Below, one piece after another: positions 27,547 to 37,442 of a stretch of DNA of 38,366 nt; positions within the stretch are counted from its first letter, which is position 1; every line of letters starts with the position of its first letter. The stretch is from Bacteroidaceae bacterium. Lineage in GTDB: Bacteria > Bacteroidota > Bacteroidia > Bacteroidales > Bacteroidaceae. The translations under genes were made by a program, and so were the position numbers. The notes beneath the pieces are model-generated. The model searched no databases. It saw only the letters and a program-made list of their open reading frames with translations, and was not told where the DNA came from. Where the stretch lies: contig JAFWXX010000048.1 of assembly GCA_017522915.1 (NCBI GenBank), positions 1 to 38,366 on the forward strand. The letters run 5' to 3'.

Positions 27547-28128
27547 ATGAAACTTGTATTTGCTACAAACAACAGACATAAACTGGACGAAGTAAGGGAT
27601 ATTCTCGGCGATAGGGTAGAGGTTCTCTCGCTTAACGATATCGATTGTCATGACGATATACCTGAAACAGCAGACACTCTGCAAGGAAATGCACTTATAA
27701 AGGCACGGTACATATACGAAAAGTACGGTACCGACTGTTTTGCCGATGATACCGGACTTGAAGTAGATTCACTGAACGGAGAGCCCGGAGTATATTCGGC
27801 ACGTTATGCCGGTGAAGAATGCAACTCCGAAGCAAATATGCTTAAGCTATTACATAATTTAACAGGAAAAAGTGACCGGAAAGCACAATTTCGTACAGTT
27901 ATCGCGTTAATAGTTAAAGGAGAGGAAAAACTCTTCAACGGTATTGTAAAGGGAACAATATCGGAAGAGAAAATGGGAAATTCAGGATTCGGGTACGACC
28001 CGATATTCATTCCGGAAGGGTTTTCCGAAAGCTTTGCACAGATGAGCAGTGATATGAAAAACAGTATAAGCCACCGCTATCGTGCTACAGAACAACTTAG
28101 TAAATATTTGAAAGAAAACTATGACTAA
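27547..28128 (+). CDS. rdgB: dITP/XTP pyrophosphatase (RdgB/HAM1 family)
   Basis: Hydrolyses non-canonical purine nucleotides (dITP, XTP) to monophosphates so that they do not enter DNA. 193 residues. Substrate-binding [11 protein letters not shown] at the N-terminus, the metal-binding [25 protein letters not shown], and [11 protein letters not shown] followed by SHRYRA are all intact. The last 8 bases overlap the following gene (ATGACTAA), pointing to translational coupling with the PorZ-like protein, although the functions look unrelated. Confidence 0.95.
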   Translation: MKLVFATNNRHKLDEVRDILGDRVEVLSLNDIDCHDDIPETADTLQGNALIKARYIYEKYGTDCFADDTGLEVDSLNGEPGVYSARYAGEECNSEANMLKLLHNLTGKSDRKAQFRTVIALIVKGEEKLFNGIVKGTISEEKMGNSGFGYDPIFIPEGFSESFAQMSSDMKNSISHRYRATEQLSKYLKENYD

Positions 28129-30430
28129 AAGACTTTTTGCACTTATTGCCATTCTATTTATTGCTAAGGCAGGCTTTTCGGCAATCGGAGACTGGACACT
28201 TTACCCGTCGTACCATAATGCTACATATTGCCAGAGTGTTGGCGACAAAGTGTATGTCCTTGCATCAGGTGCTCTCTTCTCATACAACAAGAGTGACAAC
28301 GAAGTTCTTGTCTATGACAAGATAAACACGTTAAGCGACATAGATATAACACATATAAAATATAGCAAGGAAATAAATGCCCTTGTGATTGTATATAAGA
28401 ACACCAATATCGATATCCTCTATGACAATGAAGAGATATACAATATAACCGATTTCAAGAACAAGACATTACCGGACAAAAGAATAAACAACATAGATAT
28501 TCAAGGCAATATTGCATATATATCGACATCATTCGGTGTTGTCCTGCTCGACCTTGTAAACCTTGAATTCACGAATACATACAATACAGGGCTTGATACA
28601 TATTGTACATATCTTTACAAGAACAGACTATATACAGGTACAAAAAGCGGATTGTACTGCGGAGATACATCAAAGAACCTTCTTGACAAAAACAATTGGG
28701 ATGTATTGTTTCCCGACTACAATATAACTTCAATGTGTGAACTGGACGGAAAGCTCTACTGTCTTATAAGCAATCTGGGAATTTACACATTAGAACCCGA
28801 AAACAAAAAGTTTGCTTCTGTAGCAGCCAACAACGGAGAAATATACCATACCATATATTGTTCAGGAAATGAAATAATAGCACCGGCTAAAAATAAGGTA
28901 ACGGTAATATCGGGTGAAAATTCAGTCGAAACATACAAAAACAGCGGAAGCTTCCATATTGCAAGGAACGGAAACAAGTTCTGGGACTGCAAGGGTTATA
29001 AAGGTCTTGTAGAGTGTGAACTAAAAGATAACAGCATCGTTGAAATCTCAACTCCTATTGTTCCTGACAGCCCTGTAAGAAACTATTGTGAGTTCATGAA
29101 GTTCACAAGTGACAACAAGCTTCTTGTAGCCGGAGGAAACTTGAACTTCTTTGATATAATATTCTATGACGGTACTTTAATGGAATATCATCTTGAGGAT
29201 GACAAATGGATAAACCTTCCTGAGGATACAATTGCAAAGGCTACAGGATTGAGATATGTGAATATATGCTCAATAGATGAAGACCCTACTGAAGAAGGAC
29301 ACTATTTTGCAAGTTCATTCGGTTATGGTATATATGAATTCAGGAACGGAGAATTCGTCAAGCATTACAACCATCTTAACAGTCCTTTGGAAACAGTTGT
29401 TCCTAACCCTGCTGCTGCAAGCAGATATGTTCGTGTTCCTATGGTCAAGTTCGACAAGGAAGGAAACCTATGGTGTATAAATACCGGTGTAAAGGATATT
29501 GTAAAGATTCTGAAGAAAGACGGCACATGGACTTCGCTTTACTATAAGGATATTGAATACCTTCCTACAATGGTCAATCCTATAATAGATTCACGAGGAT
29601 GGTTGTGGATAACATCACTCCAAGGTGAGGCAGGAGTTTTCTGTGCGAAGACAAACAACACATTCATGGATACATCGGATGATGTTGCCAAGGTATGGCT
29701 TAACAGATTCAAGAACCAGGACGGAACAACATACGACATTTACCAGGTATATGCTTTGTGCGAAGACAGCAATGGTGTCATGTGGATTGGAACGAACAGC
29801 GGACTATTTGTTGTAGAGGATTTCAACAACCTTTTCAACAATAATGTTTTCAAACAGATAAAGGTATCGCGAAACGACGGAACAGGACTTGCCGATTATC
29901 TTCTGAGCGGTGTATATATAAAAGCAATTGCCATAGACGGTGCAAACCGTAAGTGGATTGGTACAAACGACAACGGAATATATCTTGTAAGTGCAGACGG
30001 ACAAGAAACCATTCATCATTTTACGACAGAAAATTCAGAGTTGCCATCGAATTGCATCGAGAGCATTGCAGTTAATAACTTGACAGGTGAAGTGTTTATA
30101 GGAACAGATAAAGGCATTGCAAGCTACACGAGCGATGCTACAAGACCGGCTGAGACTCTTGATGAAAACAATATTCATGCCTATCCTAACCCAGTGAGAG
30201 CCGATTATAACGGAAGTATATATATTACCGGACTTACTAAGGACTGCAATGTAAAGATAGTAGATGCAGCAGGATATCTTATCAATGAGGGCACTTCTAA
30301 CGGTGGACACTATAACTGGGATGGAAGAAACTCAAAAGGCGAGAAGGTTCCAAGCGGAGTATATTACATACTGACATATGACGAGAACGGTGACGAAGGT
30401 GCATCTGCAAAGATACTTGTCACAAGATAA
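28121..30430 (+). CDS. PorZ-like beta-propeller protein with C-terminal sorting-type domain
   Basis: Secreted protein of 769 residues with a signal peptide ([21 protein letters not shown]). The body has repeated propeller blades (for example [42 protein letters not shown]), as in two-component-regulator propellers. The C-terminal about 80 residues, from HAYPNPV through [17 protein letters not shown] to SAKILVTR, look like a type IX secretion C-terminal domain. Size and order match Porphyromonas PorZ, which is exported to the surface and takes part in attaching A-LPS to type IX cargo. No other type IX genes are in the window, so its role here is unproven. Confidence 0.75.
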   Translation: MTKRLFALIAILFIAKAGFSAIGDWTLYPSYHNATYCQSVGDKVYVLASGALFSYNKSDNEVLVYDKINTLSDIDITHIKYSKEINALVIVYKNTNIDILYDNEEIYNITDFKNKTLPDKRINNIDIQGNIAYISTSFGVVLLDLVNLEFTNTYNTGLDTYCTYLYKNRLYTGTKSGLYCGDTSKNLLDKNNWDVLFPDYNITSMCELDGKLYCLISNLGIYTLEPENKKFASVAANNGEIYHTIYCSGNEIIAPAKNKVTVISGENSVETYKNSGSFHIARNGNKFWDCKGYKGLVECELKDNSIVEISTPIVPDSPVRNYCEFMKFTSDNKLLVAGGNLNFFDIIFYDGTLMEYHLEDDKWINLPEDTIAKATGLRYVNICSIDEDPTEEGHYFASSFGYGIYEFRNGEFVKHYNHLNSPLETVVPNPAAASRYVRVPMVKFDKEGNLWCINTGVKDIVKILKKDGTWTSLYYKDIEYLPTMVNPIIDSRGWLWITSLQGEAGVFCAKTNNTFMDTSDDVAKVWLNRFKNQDGTTYDIYQVYALCEDSNGVMWIGTNSGLFVVEDFNNLFNNNVFKQIKVSRNDGTGLADYLLSGVYIKAIAIDGANRKWIGTNDNGIYLVSADGQETIHHFTTENSELPSNCIESIAVNNLTGEVFIGTDKGIASYTSDATRPAETLDENNIHAYPNPVRADYNGSIYITGLTKDCNVKIVDAAGYLINEGTSNGGHYNWDGRNSKGEKVPSGVYYILTYDENGDEGASAKILVTR

Positions 30431-30445
30431 TATCTGTCAATAGAG

Positions 30446-30961
30446 ATGATTAATATAATCAAGGCATCAACAGATGATATTCCTGTAATCAAAGGAATGT
30501 CATCTGTTGTATTCAGGCATACATACAGCCAGATACTGGATAATGAACAGATTGAATATATGATAGAGTGGATGTACTCTAAAGATAGTCTTCTAAAGCA
30601 ATTTTCCGAAGGACATGTTTTTTTTATAGCATTTAAAGGCAGTACCCCATGCGGATATATGTCAATACAACATGAGGAATCTATTGGAATTGAAACCGAC
30701 ATATATCATCTTCACAAACTGTATGTAATGCCTACAATGCAAGGTAATGGAGTAGGAAGGCTTCTTTTGGAAACAGCATTCAGCTATGCCAAAGAAAAAA
30801 AGGATAAAGGATGCGCCCGCATAGAACTCAATGTAAACCGCAACAACAAGGCTGTAGGGTTTTACAAGAGAATGGGAATGAACATTGTAAAAGAAGGCGA
30901 TTTCCCTATCGGAAACGGATATTATATGAACGATTATATAATGTCTATAGAGATAGTTTGA
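30446..30961 (+). CDS. GNAT family N-acetyltransferase
   Basis: Acetyl-CoA-dependent acetyltransferase of 171 residues; the substrate is unknown. The acetyl-CoA-binding motif A is clear in LHKLYVMPTMQGNGVGRLLLETAFSYA (QGNGVG), followed by the NVNRNNKAVGFYKRMGM segment typical of the fold. The N-terminus MINIIKASTDDIPVIKGM is standard for GNATs. It starts 15 bases after the PorZ-like gene. Its TGA directly abuts the stop codon of the converging phosphoesterase gene. Confidence 0.88.
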   Translation: MINIIKASTDDIPVIKGMSSVVFRHTYSQILDNEQIEYMIEWMYSKDSLLKQFSEGHVFFIAFKGSTPCGYMSIQHEESIGIETDIYHLHKLYVMPTMQGNGVGRLLLETAFSYAKEKKDKGCARIELNVNRNNKAVGFYKRMGMNIVKEGDFPIGNGYYMNDYIMSIEIV

Positions 30962-32140
30962 CTATTTGCCTTTCCTTAAATTAATTACTGTTATTTCGGG
31001 CCTCGCACCGAACCTGGCAATAAAGCCTACGCTTCCTATTCCGTCATTTATATAAAGCTTTCCTTTTTCATTCTCGTAAAGCCCGCTCCAGTTATCGTAC
31101 ATGAACATGGCTGGTGAAAGGGAGAAATATTTTATCTGCATGGCATGTATATGGCCCGAAAGGGTAAGGTCGCTATATCCTCCTTCACACAATACGTTCC
31201 ATAACTGTGGAAGATGAGAAACAGTTATATTGAACATATCATCAGGCACATTCTCATATATCCTTGAAACATCAAACCCTTTTATTGTACCCAAAGAGTG
31301 TTTATGGGCAAGCAACTCATCGGAGTAATCGATACCTGTAATTGCTATTGAATCGTTGCCTTTATTTATATATACAGTACTGTCGCGCAACATAACCCAA
31401 CCTATACTTGACATAGATTTGCTCAGATTGCTTCTATTAAGCTCCTGAAAGGCCGGTGTAGCCTTTTTTGTATAGGCACCAGTGTCATGATTGCCTAATA
31501 CCGAAAAAACGCCGTCAGCGCATTTTACAGAAGAAAGAATATCCAATATTCTGCTATCGAGTTCACTGGAGTATATATTCACCATGTCACCTCCGAACAA
31601 AAGCATGTCGGCATCGGTACTGTTTATGATTTCTACAACTTCCGCAAGTTCCTTTTCTACATTAAGCATTGAACCAATATGGATGTCCGATATAAAAGCA
31701 ACACGATAGCCGTCAAAAGCATCAGGAAGATTCCTGAATGAAACATCAATCTCCTTTACCTCGTAATCGGTACGTGTAACGAATATTCCGTACAGAAAGC
31801 TTAAAAGTACTACAGAAGATATTACAGAACCGATCCATGTCCAGAATCTTCTCTTTGAAGGAAGCCAGAAAATATAAAATATCATTCTTGTTACCGAGAA
31901 TACGATATAGAATGTAAGGATTGCCATAGATAATATCATCATATCCCTATTATTGTTCTCGTTCCTTATCATGAACATGAAAAATGGAGAAGTGAACAAT
32001 ATGAAATAGGATGCCGGAATGACCCATGCGAACAGTTTACGCAATGTCTTGCATGCATTATTTCTTAAAAGCTTTAAATAAGCTCTATAATCGAGAAAAG
32101 CCATTAAGGCCGCCAATATTATGATAACATATTTTGCCAT
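30962..32140 (-). CDS. Membrane-anchored calcineurin-like metallophosphoesterase (YkuE/YaeI type)
   Basis: Protein of 392 residues with about four N-terminal membrane spans (residues 1 to about 130) and a phosphoesterase domain. The dinuclear metal motifs are all present: ISDIHIGS (DxH), GGDMVN (GD), VLGNHDTG (GNHD), and SGHIHAMQI (GHxH). Relatives act on phospholipid-like substrates at the membrane, but the substrate here is unknown. The ATG at 32140 is chosen over a TTG at 32167. Its stop touches the stop of the opposing acetyltransferase gene. Only five bases separate a -7-like element from the ATG. Confidence 0.88.
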   Translation of the reverse strand: MAKYVIIILAALMAFLDYRAYLKLLRNNACKTLRKLFAWVIPASYFILFTSPFFMFMIRNENNNRDMMILSMAILTFYIVFSVTRMIFYIFWLPSKRRFWTWIGSVISSVVLLSFLYGIFVTRTDYEVKEIDVSFRNLPDAFDGYRVAFISDIHIGSMLNVEKELAEVVEIINSTDADMLLFGGDMVNIYSSELDSRILDILSSVKCADGVFSVLGNHDTGAYTKKATPAFQELNRSNLSKSMSSIGWVMLRDSTVYINKGNDSIAITGIDYSDELLAHKHSLGTIKGFDVSRIYENVPDDMFNITVSHLPQLWNVLCEGGYSDLTLSGHIHAMQIKYFSLSPAMFMYDNWSGLYENEKGKLYINDGIGSVGFIARFGARPEITVINLRKGK

Positions 32141-32144
32141 AGCG

Positions 32145-32152
32145 CAAATATA
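32145..32152 (-). promoter_or_regulatory. -7 element immediately upstream of the phosphoesterase ATG
   Basis: On the minus strand TATATTTG followed by C matches TAnnTTTG(C). It ends 4 bases before the ATG at 32140, so the predicted message would have almost no leader. No -33 TTTG is found at the expected distance. Confidence 0.4.
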
Positions 32153-32167
32153 GCTCAAACGGCCCAA

Positions 32168-32776
32168 TCCTTTTATTAATTAAAATTAAAAGTTACGGAA
32201 TGCATCCTTTTGTATAATGAGTACCGATATACCCGTTGCCGACAGTTTCAACAATTCTTATATATATTTTTTCCTTTTTTAAATTTTAAAATAATTAATA
32301 ACAATAATAATTCCTGTTGAAAGTGTAGAGAAAAAAACGGTTAAAAAGTTGTTTTTTGGATTATTCACTTTAGAAAACTTTTTTTGCAAAGTTATAAACA
32401 GTCCATTCATTTGTAAATCAATATTATAATATACTTTTCAACATCATGTTTATTTGTCTTTGTACTTAAAATTATTTTTGTTGTTATAGTTTGGAACGGT
32501 TGAAAACATTATTGAAAATTATGGTTAAAAAAGTGGTATAATAATTTGGCATTGAAATAGTGTTTCGGGTATATGCAGATATTTCATAAAACAAAATCGA
32601 ATTGCCATTTTTTATATATGAATTATCCGACTGTTTTCAACATGTTATCAACAGATATCTGTGTATTGTTTAAAAGATATGATTATATTGAATAACTTAA
32701 TCCCGATAAACAAAAACCGATGTAATAGATGTTATCCATTCCTTTTCAAAGATAGTTTCAATAGCGAATTATATAT
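32168..32776. other. AT-rich gene-free region with DnaA-box-like repeats
   Basis: About 600 bases without a credible gene and with very high A+T. The repeated motif TTTCAACA or TTATCAACA occurs at 32246-32253, 32437-32444, 32634-32641 and 32645-32653, and inverted at 32314-32321. The pair TTTTCAACA TG TTATCAACA (32633-32653 approx.) is closest to the DnaA box TTATCCACA. TTATAAACA (32392) and TTATCCATT (32732) are weaker. It may be a replication-related or regulatory region; see findings. Confidence 0.35.
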
Positions 32777-32819
32777 ATAAAAAACAGGCCGTTGTTATTA
32801 ACAACGGCCTGTTTTTTAT
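32777..32819 (-). terminator. Intrinsic terminator of the lptF/G-ribBA-aspC operon
   Basis: Perfect 20-bp inverted repeat (32777-32796 and 32800-32819) around ATT, with core CAGGCCGTTGTT and AACAACGGCCTG followed on both strands by a run of six T. It lies 24 bases past the aspC stop and could also stop transcripts coming from the left. Confidence 0.92.
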
Positions 32820-32843
32820 TATGTTACAATAGTCAGTTTACTG

Positions 32844-34037
32844 TTATGAAAGCTTTGCAAGAGCCTCTTTTATTCGGCGTATAGCCTCAATGATATTTTC
32901 ATCGCTTGTTGCATAACTCATTCTGAAGCATTCAGGTGCGCCGAACGATGTTCCGCCTACAGCTGCTACGTGTGCTTCTGTAAGCAAGTACATAGCCAGG
33001 TCATCACTATTGTTGATAACTGTTCCGTTATAGCTCTTGCCGTAGAACGAACTGCATTTAGGGAACAAGTAGAATGCACCTTCAGGTACATTCACTTCAA
33101 GTCCTGGAATTTCCTTTGCTAGTTTTACGATAAGGTCACGGCGACGCTGGAATGCCTTTCGCATCTCCTCTACCGGCTCTTGAGAACCTGTATATGCCTC
33201 CAATGAAGCCATCTGTGAAACAGAACATGGTCCGCTTGTATATTGTCCCTGAAGCTTGTTGCAGCCTTTTACAATCCATTCCGCAGCAGCAAGGTATCCT
33301 ATGCGCCATCCTGTCATCGCGTATGCCTTTGAGACACCGTTTATAATTATTACGCGCTCCCTTATCTCAGGGAACTGAGCGATGCTCTCATGCTTTCCTA
33401 CATAACTTATATGCTCATATATTTCATCTGCAATGACAAATATATCTGGATGCTTTGCGAGCACGTCTGCAAGTTCCTTCAGCTCCTCTTTTGTATAGAC
33501 AGAACCGGTTGGGTTGGAAGGTGAGCATAGTATCAGCATCTTGGTTTTAGGTGTTATGGCTGCTTCGAGCTGTGCACCGGTTATCTTGAAGTTCTGTTCA
33601 ATACCTGCGCTTACTATTACCGGAGTACCGTCGGCAAGCTTTACCATATCGGGGTAGCTTACCCAGTAAGGAGCCGGAACTATAACTTCGTCACCGGGGT
33701 TTACAAGAGCCATAATAGCATTGCATACAGCTTGTTTTGCACCGTTTGATACAGAAATCTGTGCTTCAGTGAATTCGAGTCCGTTCTCGTTCTTCAGTTT
33801 TGCTACAATAGCCTTTCTTAGAGTAGGGTAGCCTGGAACCGGAGAATAACGTGACCAGTTGTCATCGATAGCTTGCTTAGCAGCAGACTTGATAGCATCG
33901 GGAGTGTTGAAATCGGGTTCACCAACACTCATATTAATGACATCGACGCCCTGTGCCTTTAGTTCTTGGCTCTTTTGAGACATTGCCAATGTTGCCGACG
34001 GCGCCAATCGGTTTACGCGGTCTGATAGTTTGTTCAT
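32844..34037 (-). CDS. aspC: Pyridoxal-phosphate aminotransferase, aspartate aminotransferase type
   Basis: Class I/II (fold type I) aminotransferase, most likely interconverting aspartate and oxaloacetate with glutamate and 2-oxoglutarate. 397 residues. The start LSDRVNRLAPSATLAMSQKSQELKAQG is characteristic of the Bacillus/Thermus-type AspATs. Conserved elements are SVGEPDFNTP, SNGAKQA, PYWVSYPDM, SPSNPTGSVY, ADEIYEHISY and the PLP-binding lysine in GVSKAYAMTGWRIGY near residue 237. Last gene of the operon, 15 bases after ribBA. Broad-specificity activity cannot be excluded. Confidence 0.92.
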   Translation of the reverse strand: MNKLSDRVNRLAPSATLAMSQKSQELKAQGVDVINMSVGEPDFNTPDAIKSAAKQAIDDNWSRYSPVPGYPTLRKAIVAKLKNENGLEFTEAQISVSNGAKQAVCNAIMALVNPGDEVIVPAPYWVSYPDMVKLADGTPVIVSAGIEQNFKITGAQLEAAITPKTKMLILCSPSNPTGSVYTKEELKELADVLAKHPDIFVIADEIYEHISYVGKHESIAQFPEIRERVIIINGVSKAYAMTGWRIGYLAAAEWIVKGCNKLQGQYTSGPCSVSQMASLEAYTGSQEPVEEMRKAFQRRRDLIVKLAKEIPGLEVNVPEGAFYLFPKCSSFYGKSYNGTVINNSDDLAMYLLTEAHVAAVGGTSFGAPECFRMSYATSDENIIEAIRRIKEALAKLS

Positions 34038-34052
34038 ATTATTTATGGTTTG

Positions 34053-35270
34053 TTACTCTTTTTCGAAATGCAATGTATGTCCCATACGTTCTGCCTTGGT
34101 ATGCAGGTATCGGGAATTATATCTGTTCGGTTCTATTTCAATGCTTACATTCTCTGTTATTGTAAGCCCGTAACTCTCAAGACCTATTCTCTTTACCGGA
34201 TTGTTGGTTATGAGGCGCATCTTATGTACACCAATCTTGCGCAGAATCTCTGCACCTACACCATAATCCCTTTCATCGGCCTTGAAACCGAGGCATAGAT
34301 TAGCATCTACAGTATCCATTCCCTCTTCCTGCAGCTTATATGCACGCATCTTGTTCATAAGGCCAATACCACGTCCTTCCTGGTTAAGATATACGATAAC
34401 GCCTTTTCCTTCCTTGTCAATGAGTTTCATTGCTTCGTGAAGCTGTGAGCCGCAATCGCAACGCTGTGAACCGAAAATATCGCCTGTCATGCACGAAGAG
34501 TGTACACGGACAAGTATAGGTTCGTCGTGATTCCATTCACCTTTTATAAGTGCTGCATGCTCCAGTCCGTTCGATTTCTGGCGGAATGGAATGAGTCGGA
34601 AATGGCCATGTTCTGTAGGCATGTCAACCTCCTCGCCCTTCTCTACAATAGACTCTTTCCTTAATCTGTATTCGATAAGGTCCTTTATTGATATTATCTT
34701 TAGGCCATGCTCCTTTGCTATTTCAACGAGCTGCGGCATTCTTGCCATAGTACCGTCCTCGTTCATTATCTCAATGAGCGCAGCAGCAGGGTAGAGCCCA
34801 GCCAGACGTGCCAGGTCGATGCTGGCCTCAGTGTGTCCGGCACGTCTCAATACACCGTTGTCCTGTGCATAGAGAGGGTTTATATGTCCGGGACGTGCAA
34901 ATGTTTCAGGCTTGCTTTCCGGGTCGGCAAGAGCCTTTATGGTAGCTGCTCTGTCGGCTGTAGAAACACCTGTTGTACAGCCATCTACCTTGTCTATTGT
35001 AACTGTGAAAGGAGTTCCCAAAAGGCTTGTATTAGTGTTTACCTGTGGCTCAAGCTGCAGCTCTTTGCAACGTGAAAGCGTAATTGGAGCGCAAAGCACT
35101 CCACGTCCGTTCTTGAGCATGAAATTTACAGCCTCAGGAGTAATTTTTTCTGCGGCGATTATAAAATCTCCCTCGTTCTCTCTATCCTCATCATCGACTA
35201 CTATAACGAATTTACCGTTACGGAAATCGTCAAGAGCCTCATCAATGGTATTTAATTTGAAATTATCCAT
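34053..35270 (-). CDS. ribBA: Bifunctional DHBP synthase / GTP cyclohydrolase II
   Basis: Fusion enzyme supplying both branches of riboflavin synthesis. The N-terminal RibB half (1 to about 205) makes 3,4-dihydroxy-2-butanone 4-phosphate from ribulose 5-phosphate, with [21 protein letters not shown] and [13 protein letters not shown]. The C-terminal RibA half opens GTP; its zinc site is [15 protein letters not shown] (about 259-273) and its active-site stretch [11 protein letters not shown]. 405 residues, normal for the fusion. No riboflavin riboswitch is seen in the 5-base gap after the permease gene, so it depends on the upstream promoter. Confidence 0.96.
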   Translation of the reverse strand: MDNFKLNTIDEALDDFRNGKFVIVVDDEDRENEGDFIIAAEKITPEAVNFMLKNGRGVLCAPITLSRCKELQLEPQVNTNTSLLGTPFTVTIDKVDGCTTGVSTADRAATIKALADPESKPETFARPGHINPLYAQDNGVLRRAGHTEASIDLARLAGLYPAAALIEIMNEDGTMARMPQLVEIAKEHGLKIISIKDLIEYRLRKESIVEKGEEVDMPTEHGHFRLIPFRQKSNGLEHAALIKGEWNHDEPILVRVHSSCMTGDIFGSQRCDCGSQLHEAMKLIDKEGKGVIVYLNQEGRGIGLMNKMRAYKLQEEGMDTVDANLCLGFKADERDYGVGAEILRKIGVHKMRLITNNPVKRIGLESYGLTITENVSIEIEPNRYNSRYLHTKAERMGHTLHFEKE

Positions 35271-35275
35271 TTGTG

Positions 35276-37186
35276 TTATGCAAGTTTTTCCTTTTTAAGG
35301 ACATTTATAATGTTCTTTGTATTTGATTCTATCTTCAGCAAATCTTTCAAAAGCCTTCTGCGGAACTTCAGGGCACGCAGATATATGATTATTCCTATAG
35401 GGAATATTATAAGCGATACAATATTAAGCCATCTTCTTTTGAAAGGCGATGTTGTAGCATGTGTCGAAAGTACAGGGAATTCGTTAAGGCTCATTATTAC
35501 TTTCTTGTTCTTGCTGTTTCCCATCTCCTCGATAAGGTTTTCCATCTTTTCGTTTATCCTTTCGAGCGTATCGTCGTTTTCGTTCAGGAACACCTTTTCT
35601 ACCCCAGGAAGACTGTTAAGCCTGTTCTCCTTTCTGTATGCACGCACTTCGTCATGCAGTTCTTCAAGAATTATACAGTCCTTTTCGTAATCCGGGTCCT
35701 CTATTATAACTTCCTTGAATGTTATATGCCTCTTTTCGGGTATGGCAAACAGCATTCTGAAGAAAGCCTTGATAGAGTCGCTGTTGAATATTCCTGAGTC
35801 CTTGTTCGACTGGTATGTGAAGAAAACTCCGAGCGGTGCAAGTATAATAGTGCTGAGCCATGCACCGTACCATATCTGCCATTCACCCTCACGTGCCATT
35901 TTTGAACCCGATGTATTGAATATGTAGTAGAGAATGAACGTAGCTACCGATATCAATACAGGATATCCTAATCCTCCTTTTCGTACAATAGCTCCGAGCG
36001 GCGCTCCTATAAAGAAGAATACAAGGCAACCTAAAGAGAGGGTGAACATTTCCCACCATGTAATCTTATGCTTGTTCAGGTCCTTGTCGAGGGAACGCAT
36101 CACGCTTCTCTTTATATCGTAATCGACATTCAGTTGTTTTATCTTGTTAAGTTCGGCACGTTTCCACACAAGTTTGGAGTGTCGTGATGCAATATTGTAT
36201 ATGCTGTCAACATTTATCCTGAACAGCTTGTTCCTTGTCATGTAAACAGAATCGTCGGCATTGAATTTGTTGCTCACCTTGTATGTCGAACGCTTTACCT
36301 CTTTCCAGTTATCGAGTCCTATACTGTCATTTGCTGTTCCCAACGAGTCTATGGCAACCTCAAGTTCCTTTATGTTCTTGCTTTTTGCATTGCCTTTAAG
36401 GAATGAACCGTCCTTCATTTCGAAACCGCCGTCAATGGCAATTAGAACATCTTTCCGGCTGAATGTCTCACGCCTGTACGGTACGTTTTTCTTGTTTACC
36501 TGCTGGTCGGTCAGGTTCGAGAACTGTTCTCCGTTGAACATGCTCAATATCATGTGCTTTTCGTCGGCAGTACTCTTGATTGTTGCCGAATCGGAAACAA
36601 GAATATTGGCATTTTCAAAGCCGGCCGACATATCGTATATCATTACGTTGTAGAGTGTACCTGTCTCCTTGTTCTTTTTCCCTACATAGATATTGTAGCC
36701 CTCAAGTTTGTCGTAGAATACCCCTTCGGGTATCTCGCTTTCGGGTGACGACTGCTTTATGGAGTACATAAGTGTCAGCAGCTTCATTTGTGAGTAAGGG
36801 CTCACCACATTCTGGAAGTAGAATGACACAAAGCATAGTGCTGTACATAGTACTATCAGCGGTCTCATTATTCGGAACAGAGGTATTCCGGCAGCTTTCA
36901 TTGAGAGCAGTTCCAATTTTTCGCCGAAGCTGCCGAAAGTCATCAGCGATGCCAGCAGAATGGCAAGCGGCAGTGCCTGAGATACAAGGGTAATTGAACT
37001 GAGTACAAAGAACTGGGCAAGAACAAAGAAATCGAGTCCTTTCTCAACAAAGTCATCCACCCATTTCCATAACAGCTGCATTATGAAAATGAACAGGCAG
37101 ATAAGAAATGTTGCCATCAGGTTGGTCGAGAAAGTCTTCAGTATGAAGAGATCCAACTTCTTTATTTTCAACCATGAGAATTTCAT
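35276..37186 (-). CDS. LptF/LptG family (YjgP/YjgQ) permease
   Basis: Membrane subunit of the lipopolysaccharide export ABC system, which moves LPS from the inner membrane toward LptC. The N-terminal spans ([58 protein letters not shown]) and the [20 protein letters not shown] coupling region are typical. A large periplasmic jellyroll domain is followed by C-terminal spans near residues 375-455 ([26 protein letters not shown]). At 636 residues it is far longer than E. coli LptF/G (about 360). A tail of about 170 residues adds charged, helix-rich sequence and one more hydrophobic segment ([15 protein letters not shown]). First gene of the operon with ribBA and aspC. Confidence 0.88.
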   Translation of the reverse strand: MKFSWLKIKKLDLFILKTFSTNLMATFLICLFIFIMQLLWKWVDDFVEKGLDFFVLAQFFVLSSITLVSQALPLAILLASLMTFGSFGEKLELLSMKAAGIPLFRIMRPLIVLCTALCFVSFYFQNVVSPYSQMKLLTLMYSIKQSSPESEIPEGVFYDKLEGYNIYVGKKNKETGTLYNVMIYDMSAGFENANILVSDSATIKSTADEKHMILSMFNGEQFSNLTDQQVNKKNVPYRRETFSRKDVLIAIDGGFEMKDGSFLKGNAKSKNIKELEVAIDSLGTANDSIGLDNWKEVKRSTYKVSNKFNADDSVYMTRNKLFRINVDSIYNIASRHSKLVWKRAELNKIKQLNVDYDIKRSVMRSLDKDLNKHKITWWEMFTLSLGCLVFFFIGAPLGAIVRKGGLGYPVLISVATFILYYIFNTSGSKMAREGEWQIWYGAWLSTIILAPLGVFFTYQSNKDSGIFNSDSIKAFFRMLFAIPEKRHITFKEVIIEDPDYEKDCIILEELHDEVRAYRKENRLNSLPGVEKVFLNENDDTLERINEKMENLIEEMGNSKNKKVIMSLNEFPVLSTHATTSPFKRRWLNIVSLIIFPIGIIIYLRALKFRRRLLKDLLKIESNTKNIINVLKKEKLA

Positions 37187-37234
37187 AGTATCCGTATGCC
37201 CTTTATAGTCTCTTTATATCTTTTTAATGCAAAC

Positions 37235-37310
37235 GTACAGAAAAGCCATTCTTATTATTCCGAAGAAAGGTTTTTCTGTACAAAGATAGTGCAAGCAAGC
37301 GAAACTCAAA
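37235..37310 (-). promoter_or_regulatory. lptF/G promoter and 5'-end hairpin
   Basis: On the minus strand TTTG (37307-37310) and TATCTTTG (37281-37288) match -33 and -7 elements, with an 18-bp spacer, slightly short. Directly downstream, GTACAGAAAAGCC (37235-37247) and GGTTTTTCTGTAC (37269-37281) form a 13-bp stem with one G-T pair, extended by TTCTT with AAGAA inside. The predicted start falls at the foot of this hairpin, leaving a leader of about 90 bases. Confidence 0.55.
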
Positions 37311-37403
37311 TTAAAAATCTGATGTTTTCCAACGTGTGTTGCATATTTTCGTATATTTGAGATAGTCTCGTATATAACCTGGGTTGCAAGCATCACTCCT
37401 TTG

Positions 37404-37419
37404 GGAAACTGAAGTTTCC
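37404..37419 (-). terminator. Short hairpin after the START-like gene
   Basis: GGAAACT (37404-37410) and AGTTTCC (37413-37419) form a 7-bp perfect inverted repeat 23 bases past the stop of the START-like gene. No T-run follows on the minus strand, so termination is uncertain. The rest of the 256-base gap (37187-37442) holds the lptF/G promoter and nothing else recognised. Confidence 0.35.
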
Positions 37420-37442
37420 TTTGTTGCCAAAAATCTGCTAAT

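Noticed and set aside
34037..37190. FMN riboswitch before ribBA
   Set aside because: Only 5 bases separate ribBA from the upstream gene, and the operon leader shows no RFN element conserved segments.
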